Shown piece after piece: positions 9,614-19,894 of a stretch of DNA of 64,000 nucleotides. This stretch comes from Cladorhizidae sp. MBARI D1340-BT2 (Eukaryota; Porifera; Demospongiae; Poecilosclerida; Cladorhizidae): the NCBI GenBank assembly GCA_028752905.1, contig JAQNBH010000007.1, positions 46,203,145 to 46,267,144 of the forward strand. The letters are read 5' to 3'. The stretch's first letter is position 1; the number at the start of each line of letters is the position of its first letter. Position numbers and translations under genes: made by a program. Under the pieces are notes generated by a model. The model ran no database searches, was not told the DNA's origin, and worked only from the letters and a program-made list of their open reading frames with translations.

Positions 9614-9685
9614 CTTGCGGGGGACAAGTTGTCGGTGCAATTGTCGGACATTGTGTGTTGGTTGCAATGGGACAAGTTGTTGGCA
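9614..9685 (-). CDS. Receptor gene, short stalk exon (Thr/Pro/Cys-rich)
   Basis: This 72-nt exon on the minus strand has unusually clear borders. A pyrimidine tract ending TTCTCTGTCTCTAG precedes it, and CGCAAG|GTGAGG follows it. Read in the only phase that continues into the transmembrane exon, it encodes 24 residues containing PTTCPIATNTQCPTIAPTTC, ending PPQ. Three evenly spaced Cys and many Thr and Pro suggest an extended, possibly O-glycosylated and disulfide-linked juxtamembrane stalk. It is too short for most ORF finders. Its length is a multiple of three and both introns are phase 1, so it could be skipped without breaking the protein. It is placed in the gene by splice signals and phase, not by transcript evidence. 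Confidence 0.72.
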
Positions 9686-10481
9686 CTAGAGACAGAGAAG
9701 ATGAGGAATCAACAGTGCACCAAATGCAACAATAATAATTATCAAAGCAAATAGACAACAACTTGTGCAGAACAGAGTACTCAGTTGCTTAGTGCACGTG
9801 CTACTAATCTAAATCACGAAGATAACCACGCCCTCATATCTATTGGTGCATAGCTGTGGAAGGTCAACACGGACACGTGCAAATAGCTATGAAATACCGT
9901 CATCAAGCTCTGGAATGCTAAGAATGTGAACAATTCATTCCAAATGCATCACGCAGGATGTCCAACGGGTCCTCTAAAGCTTCCATGTGGAGGCAGAGAG
10001 ATGCACGTAGTCAAAGTTAGCAAAGAAAGTGGTTTGCTCAGTGTCTGTGCCCCAGCAGCCAATGCTGTGAGTGAGCACTGCTTGTCTACAAGCATCTCCA
10101 TCCAAACTTACTTGATGTGTGCCATGCCCCAGCCACTGAGGCAGTGATGATCATGCATGTGCCCGCAAGGCTTTAACTGAAGAGCTGCCCTCCACTCTCA
10201 CCAGCACCCTCCCCCACGGTGGCCGGCTCAGAAGCAATAGGCAGCCACCAACTTTACACGTGTGCTAGGATGGTTTCCATTAGGGTGGAGGGTGTGGCAT
10301 GTGTACTTTATGAATCTCATTACCGCATTCTCTGTCTCGCCTACTAGCACGCGTGCCACAGCTGCTGCAAGTGCGGCCATGTTCTGCACATGCTTATACA
10401 TAACATACACAGAGTTGCTGGCAGGAAATATCAAGGCCAGAATCGCATTACAGTGAGTAATATTCAATACCATCAACTTAC
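9686..10481 (-). other. Inferred phase-1 intron (796 bp)
   Basis: On the minus strand a strong donor, CATG|GTAAGT, opens this intron, and TTCTCTGTCTCTAG closes it. The frame of the upstream exon stays open past the donor to about 10228, so read-through is possible, but that extension has no recognisable features. A 24-nt stretch within the intron (plus about 10113-10136) lies between an acceptor-like GCCTCAG and a GTAAGT on the minus strand and would fit as an in-phase micro-exon. I did not include it. Confidence 0.6.
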
Positions 10482-10745
10482 CATGGGAACTCATATTCAA
10501 ATAGAGTGAGAAGAGTCTGAAAAAATTAAACCTGAAGAGTGCATCATAATCAGGGCAGGTGGTTGCATTAATGGCACCTATATAACCTGCTTCATGTAGG
10601 TAGTGTCCAGCAATATCATGAGTGTTGTTGTAGGTCATCCTCACAGACACTGTTGATATATTATCATATGACAGAGTGAGGCTGTACGCAGACATGTGCC
10701 CTACACGTGCACCATCTTTATAAAGGCTATTATATACACCTCCAA
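10482..10745 (-). CDS. Receptor gene, probable second Ig-like domain exon
   Basis: This is a 264-nt exon on the minus strand, phase 1 at both ends, ending at CATG|GTAAGT. It encodes about 88 extracellular residues with four N-glycosylation sequons (NIS, NNT, NAT, NMS). Its segment YKDGARVGHMSAYSL followed by HDIAGHYLHEAGY resembles the D-x-A-G-x-Y corner of an Ig fold, and the upstream part of that fold would come from the previous exon. Only one Cys is present, so the usual intradomain disulfide is absent. I call it Ig-like with reserve, since the Trp of strand C is not seen. The start is the least certain border. The acceptor GTGTAG at plus 10746-10751 was chosen because it alone keeps phase 1 with the preceding exon. 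The frame is open from about 10752. Confidence 0.6.
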
Positions 10746-10798
10746 CTACACTGCTCGTGGATGAACCATGGGGGTGTGGTCAATAGCAAAGCTTTGAC
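10746..10798 (-). other. Inferred 53-nt intron
   Basis: The two flanking open frames are in different phases, and a stop (TAG) separates them. A 53-nt intron opening with a weak donor (GTCAAA) and closing GTGTAG joins them in phase 1 and reads on without a stop. The C-rich GACCACACCCCC near its middle could serve as the pyrimidine tract. A frameshift in a decayed gene is the alternative. Confidence 0.45.
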
Positions 10799-11206
10799 GA
10801 GCAGTGCCTTCATATGCTGGAAGAGCATAGTGTAAGATAATGTCCTCCGCATTATACGTGGGAAGATTAGACTCATGCAGGAGAAATGTCACTGGACTAA
10901 ACTTGAAATTATTCTCCAACACAGGCAGAAGAGTCCTCTGACAGATGGCTGGATCAGATCCTAGTGAGTTGACTTTAACTTCATACTTGCCTGCATCAGA
11001 TGCTGTCATATTTGATATGGTCAGTGATCTCCCATTATTGGTTATGTTCACTCTATCATCAGAGGTGAGTTCAGTTCCATTGTGGTACCATGCCAGGGAG
11101 CTGATGTTCGGAGCAAACCGGAAATCACGAGATATATATATACTCATACTCATCCTTTCATGGAGTGAGAAGACTCGTCTGATGGCCTCATCAGTGTGCA
11201 GCCCTC
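10799..11206 (-). CDS. Receptor gene, Ig-like domain exon (5'-most exon found)
   Basis: This minus-strand exon encodes about 136 residues. It has a clear Ig-like core: LAWYHNGTEL gives the strand-C Trp (codon near plus 11090), then VNITNNGRSLTI, then the hallmark SDAGKYEVKV of strands E-F (near plus 10997). The strand-B and strand-F cysteines are both missing; the F position is Val. Four sequons (NIS, NGT, NIT, NMT) support an extracellular location. After the domain, a segment ending in LPAYEGTA probably begins a second Ig-like fold finished by the next exon. The chosen start uses the acceptor TATCATAG (plus 11207-11214), which gives phase 1. An acceptor at plus 11268 (CAACATCAG) would extend the exon by 61 nt in another phase. 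No signal peptide or earlier exon was found, so the gene is 5'-incomplete here. Adhesion or recognition is inferred from Ig architecture. Confidence 0.72.
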
Positions 11207-11351
11207 CTATGATAGTTGGTGTAAATTGGTGCAGAGTACATTCATTAGTGTGTTGTTGACTGTACAACTGATGTTGGGGCATAGGGGTGTGGTCATGTAC
11301 ATATATAGGACTCCTGCTGGCCTCAGTTTGGAAGATTGACTTTAATTAGCA
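11207..11351. other. 5' side of the last recognised receptor exon
   Basis: This is short unique sequence upstream (in gene sense) of the Ig exon. It contains another GGGTGTGGTC motif at 11285-11294. I see no initiation codon followed by a hydrophobic signal sequence on the minus strand here, and no clear promoter. Confidence 0.5.
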
Positions 11352-11675
11352 CAAGTGTGTATCATTAAGTCCTCAAATACAAACATTTGGTGCATGATAT
11401 TTGGTCCAGCATTAGGTGCTGGGTGTGTGGTCTTACAAGTGTGTATCATTAAGCCATCAAATACAAACATTTGGTGCAGCATTAGGTGCTGGGGGTGTGG
11501 TCTTACAAGTGTGTATCATTAAGTCATCAAATACAAACATTTGGTGCATGATATTTGGTGCAGCATTAGGGTAGGTGCTGGGGGTGTGGTCTTACAAGTG
11601 TGTATCATTAAGCCATCAAATACAAACATTTGGTGCATGATATTTGGTCCAGCATTAGGTGCTGGGGGTGTGGTG
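11352..11675. repeat. 84-bp minisatellite (4 copies of 70-89 bp)
   Basis: Copies begin at about 11352, 11436, 11506 and 11595. They contain CAAGTGTGTATCATTAAG, ATACAAACATTTGGTGCA and GGTGCTGGGGGTGTGGTC. The third copy lacks about 14 bp (the GATATTTGGT part), and another gained a GTAGG near 11570. The array stops about 50 bp before the 38-bp satellite. Minus-strand frame 11519-11893 runs across it into the satellite and is not a gene. Confidence 0.9.
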
Positions 11676-11724
11676 AGTAGAGTTGGGTGAGGAGTGACCC
11701 TGCACCAAGCACGTGTGAGGAGGT

Positions 11725-12735
11725 CATGTGTGTGTGTGTGCACATGTGGGAGTTGTTCTATGTGTAGGTGTATGTGTGCACATGTGGGAGTTGCTCTATG
11801 TGTGTGTGCGTGCACATGTGGGAGTTGCTCTATGTGTAGGTGTGTGTGTGCACATGTGGGAGTTGCTCTATGTGTAGGTGTGTGTGTGCACATGTGGGAG
11901 TTGCTCTATGTGTAGGTGTGTGTGTGCGCATGTGGGAGTTGCTCTATGTGTAGGTGTGTGTGTGCACATGTGGGAGTTGCTCTATGTGTAGGTGTGTGTG
12001 TGCACATGTGGGAGTTGCTCTATGTGTAGGTGTGTGTGTGCACATGTGGGAGTTGCTCTATGTGTAGGTGTGTGTGTGCACATGTGGGAGTTGCTCTATG
12101 TGTAGGTGTGTGTGTGTGTGCACATGTGGGAGTTGCTCTATGTGTAGGTGTGTGTGTGCACATGTGGGAGTTGCTCTATGTGTAGGTGTGTGTGTGCACA
12201 TGTGGGAGTTGCTCTATGTGTAGGTGTGTGTGTGCACATGTGGGAGTTGCTCTATGTGTAGGTGTGTGTGCACATGTGGGAGTTGCTCTATGTGTAGGTG
12301 TGTGTGTGTGCATGTGGGAGTTGCTCTATGTGTAGGTGTGTGTGTGCACATGTGGGAGTTGCTCTATGTGTAGGTGTGTGTGTGTGTACATGTGGGAGTT
12401 GCTCTATGTGTAGGTGTGTGTGTGCACATGTGGGAGTTGCTCTATGTGTAGGTGTGTGTGTGCACATGTGGGAGTTGCTCTATGTGTAGGTGTGTGTGTG
12501 CACATGTGGGAGTTGCTCTATGTGTAGGTGTGTGTGTGCACATGTGGGAGTTGCTCTATGTGTAGGTGTGTGTGTGCACATGTGGGAGTTGCTCTATGTG
12601 TATGTGTAGGTGTGTGTGTGCACATGTGGGAGTTGCTCTATGTGTAGGTGTGTGTGTGCACATGTGGGAGTTGCTCTATGTGTAGGTGTGTGTGTGCACA
12701 TGTGGGAGTTGCTCTATGTGTAGGTGTGTGTGTTG
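11725..12735. repeat. 38-bp array: diverged left edge
   Basis: This is the array boundary. Variants include GTGTATGTGTGCAC near 11769, GTGTGCGCATG near 11926, a 42-bp unit near 12105, a shortened TG tract near 12265, a GTACAT variant near 12388, a 6-bp TATGTG duplication near 12597, and TGTTGTGCAC near 12731. Higher variation at the flank than in the interior is the usual result of unequal exchange. Confidence 0.85.
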
Positions 12736-14507
12736 TGCACATGTGGGAGTTGCTCTATGTGTAGGTGTGTGTGTGCACATGTGGGAGTTGCTCTATGTGT
12801 AGGTGTGTGTGTGCACATGTGGGAGTTGCTCTATGTGTAGGTGTGTGTGTGCACATGTGGGAGTTGCTCTATGTGTAGGTGTGTGTGTGCACATGTGGGA
12901 GTTGCTCTATGTGTAGGTGTGTGTGTGCACATGTGGGAGTTGCTCTATGTGTAGGTGTGTGTGTGCACATGTGGGAGTTGCTCTATGTGTAGGTGTGTGT
13001 GTGCACATGTGGGAGTTGCTCTATGTGTAGGTGTGTGTGTGCACATGTGGGAGTTGCTCTATGTGTAGGTGTGTGTGTGCACATGTGGGAGTTGCTCTAT
13101 GTGTAGGTGTGTGTGTGCACATGTGGGAGTTGCTCTATGTGTAGGTGTGTGTGTGCACATGTGGGAGTTGCTCTATGTGTAGGTGTGTGTGTGCACATGT
13201 GGGAGTTGCTCTATGTGTAGGTGTGTGTGTGCACATGTGGGAGTTGCTCTATGTGTAGGTGTGTGTGTGCACATGTGGGAGTTGCTCTATGTGTAGGTGT
13301 GTGTGTGCACATGTGGGAGTTGCTCTATGTGTAGGTGTGTGTGTGCACATGTGGGAGTTGCTCTATGTGTAGGTGTGTGTGTGCACATGTGGGAGTTGCT
13401 CTATGTGTAGGTGTGTGTGTGCACATGTGGGAGTTGCTCTATGTGTAGGTGTGTGTGTGCACATGTGGGAGTTGCTCTATGTGTAGGTGTGTGTGTGCAC
13501 ATGTGGGAGTTGCTCTATGTGTAGGTGTGTGTGTGCACATGTGGGAGTTGCTCTATGTGTAGGTGTGTGTGTGCACATGTGGGAGTTGCTCTATGTGTAG
13601 GTGTGTGTGTGCACATGTGGGAGTTGCTCTATGTGTAGGTGTGTGTGTGCACATGTGGGAGTTGCTCTATGTGTAGGTGTGTGTGTGCACATGTGGGAGT
13701 TGCTCTATGTGTAGGTGTGTGTGTGCACATGTGGGAGTTGCTCTATGTGTAGGTGTGTGTGTGCACATGTGGGAGTTGCTCTATGTGTAGGTGTGTGTGT
13801 GCACATGTGGGAGTTGCTCTATGTGTAGGTGTGTGTGTGCACATGTGGGAGTTGCTCTATGTGTAGGTGTGTGTGTGCACATGTGGGAGTTGCTCTATGT
13901 GTAGGTGTGTGTGTGCACATGTGGGAGTTGCTCTATGTGTAGGTGTGTGTGTGCACATGTGGGAGTTGCTCTATGTGTAGGTGTGTGTGTGCACATGTGG
14001 GAGTTGCTCTATGTGTAGGTGTGTGTGTGCACATGTGGGAGTTGCTCTATGTGTAGGTGTGTGTGTGCACATGTGGGAGTTGCTCTATGTGTAGGTGTGT
14101 GTGTGCACATGTGGGAGTTGCTCTATGTGTAGGTGTGTGTGTGCACATGTGGGAGTTGCTCTATGTGTAGGTGTGTGTGTGCACATGTGGGAGTTGCTCT
14201 ATGTGTAGGTGTGTGTGTGCACATGTGGGAGTTGCTCTATGTGTAGGTGTGTGTGTGCACATGTGGGAGTTGCTCTATGTGTAGGTGTGTGTGTGCACAT
14301 GTGGGAGTTGCTCTATGTGTAGGTGTGTGTGTGCACATGTGGGAGTTGCTCTATGTGTAGGTGTGTGTGTGCACATGTGGGAGTTGCTCTATGTGTAGGT
14401 GTGTGTGTGCACATGTGGGAGTTGCTCTATGTGTAGGTGTGTGTGTGCACATGTGGGAGTTGCTCTATGTGTAGGTGTGTGTGTGCACATGTGGGAGTTG
14501 CTCTATG
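12736..14507. repeat. 38-bp array: uniform tract (about 46 units)
   Basis: Reading through, I saw no departure from the modal 38-bp unit until 14511, where a unit is truncated (GTGTAG followed directly by AGTTGCTC). Confidence 0.85.
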
Positions 14508-15851
14508 TGTAGAGTTGCTCTATGTGTAGGTGTGTGTGTGCACATGTGGGAGTTGCTCTATGTGTAGGTGTGTGTGTGCACATGTGTGAGTTGCTCTTGT
14601 GTAGGTGTGTGTGTGTGCACATGTGGGAGTTGCTCTATGTGTAGGTGTGTGTGTGCACATGTGGGAGTTGCTCTATGTGTAGGTGTGTGTGTGCACATGT
14701 GGGAGTTGCTCTATGTGTAGGTGTGTGTGTGGCACATGTGGGAGTTGCTCTATGTGTAGGTGTGTGTGTGCACATGTGGGAGTTGCTCTATGTGTGGGTG
14801 TGTGTGTGTACATGTGGGAGTTGCTCTATGTGTAGGTGTGTGTGTGTGCACATGTGGGAGTTGCTCTAGTGTGTGTGTGTGTGCACATGTGGGAGTTGCT
14901 CTATGTGTAGGTGTGTGTGTGCACATGTGGGAGTTGCTCTATGTGTGGGTGTATGTGTGTACATGTGGGAGTTGCTCTATGTGTAGGTGTGTGTGTGTGC
15001 ACATGTGGGAGTTGCTCTATGTGTAGGTGTGTGTGTGTGCACATGTGGGAGTTGCTCTATGTGTAGGTGTGTGTGCACATGTGGGAGTTGCTCTATGTGT
15101 AGGTGTGTGTGTGCACATGTGGGAGTTGCTCTATGTGTAGGTGTGTGTGTGCACATGTGGGAGTTGCTCTATGTGTAGGTGTGTGTGTGCACATGTGGGA
15201 GTTGCTCTATGTGTAGGTGTGTGTGTGCACATGTGGGAGTTGCTCTATGTGTAGGTGTGTGAGTGCACGTGTGGGAGTTGCTCTATGTGTAGGTGTGTGT
15301 GTGTGTGCACATGTGGGAGTTGCTCTATGTGTAGGTGTGTGTGTGTGTGTGCACATGTGGGAGTTGCTCTATGTGTAGGTGTGTTGTGTGTGTGCACATG
15401 TGGGAGTTGCTCTATGTGTAGGTGTGTGTGTGCACATGTGGGAGTTGCTCTATGTGTGGGTGTATGTGTGTACATGTGGGAGTTGCTCTATGTGTAGGTG
15501 TGTGTGTGTGCACATGTGGGAGTTGCTCTATGTGTAGGTGTGTGTGCACATGTGGGAGTTGCTCTATGTGTAGGTGTGTGTGTGCACATGTGGGAGTTGC
15601 TCTATGTGTAGGTGTGTGTGTGAACATGTGGGAGTTGCTCTATGTGTAGGTGTGTGTGTGCACATGTATGAGTTGCTCTGTGTAGGTGTGTGTGTGCACA
15701 TGTGGGAGTTGCTCTATGTGTAGGTGTGTGTGCACATGTGGGAGTTGCTCTATGTGTAGGTGTGTGTGTGCACATGTGGGAGTTGCTCTATGTGTAGGTA
15801 TGTGTGTGCACATGTGGGAGTTGCTCTATGTGTAGGTGTGTTGTGTGCACA

Positions 15852-18800
15852 TGTGGGAGTTGCTCTATGTGTGGGTGTGTGTGTGTACATGTGGGAGTTG
15901 CTCTATGTGTAGGTGTGTGTGTGTGCACATGTGGGAGTTGCTCTATGTGTAGGTGTGTGTGTGCACATGTGGGAGTTGCTCTATGTGTAGGTGTGAGTGT
16001 GCACATGTGGGAGTTGCTCTATGTGTAGGTGTGTGTGTGCACATGTGTGAGTTGCTCTGTGTAGGTGTGTGTGTGCACATGTGGGAGTTGCTCTATGTGT
16101 AGGTGTGTGTGTGCACATGTGGGAGTTGCTCTATGTGTAGGTGTGTGTGTGCACATGTAGGAGTTGCTCTATGTGTAGGTGTGTGTGTGCACATGTGGGA
16201 GTTGCTCTATGTGTAGGTGTGTGTGTGCACATGTGGGAGTTGCTCTATGTGTAGGTGTGTGTGTGCACATGTGGGAGTTGCTCTATGTGTAGGTGTGTGT
16301 GTGTGCACATGTGGGAGTTGCTCTATGTGTAGGTGTGTGTGTGCACATGTGGGAGTTGCTCTATGTGTAGGTGTGTGTGTGCACATGTGGGAGTTGCTCT
16401 ATGTGTAGGTGTGTGTGTGCACATGTGGGAGTTGCTCTATGTGTAGGTGTGTGTTGTGCACATGTGGGAGTTGCTCTATGTGTAGGTGTGTGTGTGCACA
16501 TGTGGGAGTTGCTCTATGTGTAGGTGTGTGTGTGCACATGTGGGAGTTGCTCTATGTGTAGGTGTGTGTGTGCACATGTGGGAGTTGCTCTATGTGTAGG
16601 TGTGTGTGTGCACATGTGGGAGTTGCTCTATGTGTAGGTGTGTGTGTGCACATGTGGGAGTTGCTCTATGTGTAGGTGTGTGTGTGTACATGTGGGAGTT
16701 GCTCTATGTGTAGGTGTGTGTGTGTGCACATGTGGGAGTTGCTCTATGTGTAGGTGTGTGTGTGTGCACATGTGGGAGTTGCTCTATTGTGTTGAGTCTT
16801 GTGTGTGTGCACATGTGGGAGTTGCTCTATGTGTAGGTGTGTGTGTGCACATGTGGGAGTTGCTCTATGTGTAGGTGTGTGTGTGTGTGCACATGTGGGA
16901 GTTGCTCTATGTGTAGGTGTGTGTGTGCACATGTGGGAGTTGCTCTATGTGTAGGTGTGTGTGTGCACATGTGGGAGTTGCTCTATGTGTAGGTGTGTGT
17001 GTGCACATGTGGGAGTTGCTCTATGTGTAGGTGTGTGTGTGCACATGTGGGAGTTGCTCTATGTGTAGGTGTGTGTGTGCACATGTGGGAGTTGCTCTAT
17101 GTGTAGGTGTGTGTGTGCACATGTGGGAGTTGCTCTATGTGTAGGTGTGTGTGTGCACATGTTGGAGTTGCTCTATGTGTAGGTGTGTGTGTGCACATGT
17201 GGGAGTTGCTCTATGTGTAGGTGTGTGTGTGCACATGTGGGAGTTGCTCTATGTGTAGGTGTGTGTGTGCACATGTGGGAGTTGCTCTGTGTGTGTGCAC
17301 ATGTGGGAGTTGCTCTATGTGTAGGTGTGTGTGTGCACATGTGGAGTTGCTCTATGTGTAGGTGTGTGTGTGCACATGTGGGAGTTGCTCTATGTGTAGG
17401 TGTGTGTGTGCACATGTGGGAGTTGCTCTATGTGTAGGTGTGTGTGTGCACATGTGGGAGTTGCTCTATGTGTAGGTGTGTGTGTGCACATGTGGGAGTT
17501 GCTCTATGTGTAGGTGTGTGTGTGCACATGTGGGAGTTGCTCTATGTGTGTGTGTGTGTGCACATGTGGGAGTTGCTCTATGTGTAGGTGTGTGTGTGCA
17601 CATGTGGGAGTTGCTCTATGTGTAGGTGTGTGTGTGTGTGCACATGTGGGAGTTGCTCTATGTGTAGGTGTGTGTGTGCACATGTGGGAGTTGCTCTATG
17701 TGTAGGTGTGTGTGTGCACATGTGGGAGTTGCTCTATGTGTAGGTGTGTGTGTGCACATGTGGGAGTTGCTCTATGTGTAGGTGTGTGTGTGTGCACATG
17801 TGGGAGTTGCTCTATGTGTAGGTGTGTGTGTGCACATGTGGGAGTTGCTCTATGTGTAGGTGTGTGTGTGCACATGTGGGAGTTGCTCTATGTGTAGGTG
17901 TGTGTGTGCACATGTGGGAGTTGCTCTATGTGTAGGTGTGTGAGTGCACATGTGGGAGTTGCTCTATGTGTAGGTGTGTGTGTGCACATGTGGGAGTTGC
18001 TCTATGTGTAGGTGTGTGTGGTGTGCACATGTGGGAGTTGCTCTATGTGTAGGTGTGTGTGTGGTGCACATGTGGGAGTTGCTCTATGTGTAGGTGTGTG
18101 TGTGCACATGTGGGAGTTGCTCTATGTGTAGGTGTGTGTGTGCACATGTGGGAGTTGCTCTATGTGTAGGTGTGTGTGTGCACATGTGGGAGTTGCTCTA
18201 TGTGTAGGTGTGTGTGTGCACATGTTGGAGTTGCTCTATGTGTAGGTGTGTGTGTGCACATGTGGGAGTTGCTCTATGTGTAGGTGTGTGTGTGCACATG
18301 TGGGAGTTGCTCTATGTGTAGGTGTGTGTGTGCACATGTGGGAGTTGCTCTATGTGTAGGTGTGTGTGTGCACATGTGGGAGTTGCTCTATGTGTAGGTG
18401 TGTGTGTGCACATGTTGGAGTTGCTCTATGTGTAGGTGTGTGTGTGCACATGTGGGAGTTGCTCTATGTGTAGGTGTGTGTGTGCACATGTGGGAGTTGC
18501 TCTATGTGTAGGTGTGTGTGTGTGTGCACATGTGGAGTTGCTCTATGTGTAGGTGTGTGTGTGCACATGTGGGAGTTGCTCTGTGTGTGCACATGTGGGA
18601 GTTGCTCTATGTGTAGGTGTGTGTGTGCACATGTAGGAGTTGCTCTATGTGTAGGTGTGTGTGTGCACATGTGGGAGTTGCTCTATGTGTAGGTGTGTGT
18701 GTGTGTGCACATGTGGGAGTTGCTCTATGTGTAGGTGTGTGTGTGCACATGTGGGAGTTGCTCTATGTGTAGGTGTGTGTGTGCACATGTGGGAGTTGCT

Positions 18801-19894
18801 CTATGTGTAGGTGTGTGTGTGCACATGTGGGAGTTGCTCTATGTGTAGGTGTGTGTGTGCACATGTGGGAGTTGCTCTATGTGTAGGTGTGTGTGTGCAC
18901 ATGTGGGAGTTGCTCTATGTGTAGGTGTGTGTGTGCACATGTGGGAGTTGCTCTATGTGTAGGTGTGTGTGTGTGCACATGTGGGAGTGCTCTATGTGTA
19001 GGTGTGTGTGTGCACATGTGGGAGTTGCTCTATGTGTAGGTGTGTGTGTGCACATGTGGGAGTTGCTCTATGTGTAGGTGTGTGTGTGCACATGTGGGAG
19101 TTGCTCTATGTGTAGGTGTGTGAGTGCACATGTGGGAGTTGCTCTATGTGTAGGTGTGTGTGTGTGTGCACATGTGGGAGTTGCTCTATGTGTAGGTGTG
19201 TGTGTGTGCACATGTGGGAGTTGCTCTATGTGTAGGGTGTGTGTGTGTGTGCACATGTGGGAGTTGCTCTATGTGTAGGTGTGTGTGTGCACATGTGGGA
19301 GTTGCTCTATGTGTGGGTGTGTGTGTGTACATGTGGGAGTTGCTCTATGTGTAGGCGTGTGTGTGCACATGTGGGAGTAGCTCTATGTGTAGGTGTGTGT
19401 GTGCACATGTGGGAGTTGCTCTATGTGTAGGTGTGTGTGTGCACATGTGGGAGTTGCTCTATGTGTAGGTGTGTGTGTGCACATGTGGGAGTTGCTCTGT
19501 GTGTGTGCACATGTGGGAGTTGCTCTATGTGTAGGTGTGTGTGTGCACATGTGGGAGTGCTCTATGTGTAGGTGTGTGTGTGCACATGAGGGAGTTGCTC
19601 TATGTGTAGGTGTGTGTGTGCACATGTGGGAGTTGCTCTATGTATAGGTGTGTGTGTGCACATGTGGGAGTTGCTCTATGTGTAGGTGTGTGTGTGCACA
19701 TGTGGGAGTTGCTCTATGTGTAGGTGTGTGTGTGCACATGTGGGAGTTGCTCTATGTGTGTGTGTGTGTGTGCACATGTGGGAGTTGCTCTATGTGTAGG
19801 TGTGTGTGTGCACATGTGGGAGTTGCTCTATGTGTAGGTGTGTGTGTGTGTGCACATGTGGGAGTTGCTCTATGTGTAGGTGTGTGTGTGCACA
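15852..19894. repeat. Higher-order repeat, copy 1 (about 4.04-4.15 kb)
   Basis: Variant units in this segment recur in the same order in the next about 4.1 kb. Matched pairs I located, with offsets, are: GTGAGTGTGCAC at 15996 and 20039 (4043); TGTGAGTTGCTCTGTGTAG near 16046 and 20089 (4043); CATGTAGG at 16159 and 20202 (4043); a 42-bp unit at 17624 and 21748 (4124); GTGAGTGCAC at 17943 and 22067 (4124); CATGTTGG at 18226 and 22348 (4122); a 42-bp unit plus TGTGGAG at 18531 and 22680 (4149); GGGAGTGCTC at 18983 and 23131 (4148); GTGAGTGCAC at 19123 and 23270 (4147). The borders are approximate. Confidence 0.75.

Noticed and set aside
9926..10147. Plus-strand open frame of 73 codons in the 796-bp intron
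   Set aside because: It shows no domain, no signal peptide and no splice or promoter context.
10228..10481. Read-through extension of the second Ig-like exon to the stop at 10228
   Set aside because: A strong GTAAGT donor at 10481 joins in phase to the stalk and transmembrane exons. The extension has no membrane anchor. A secreted isoform by intron retention remains possible.
10945..11259. Plus-strand open frame opposite the Ig exon
   Set aside because: The minus strand encodes a recognisable Ig core with sequons. The plus frame has no features.
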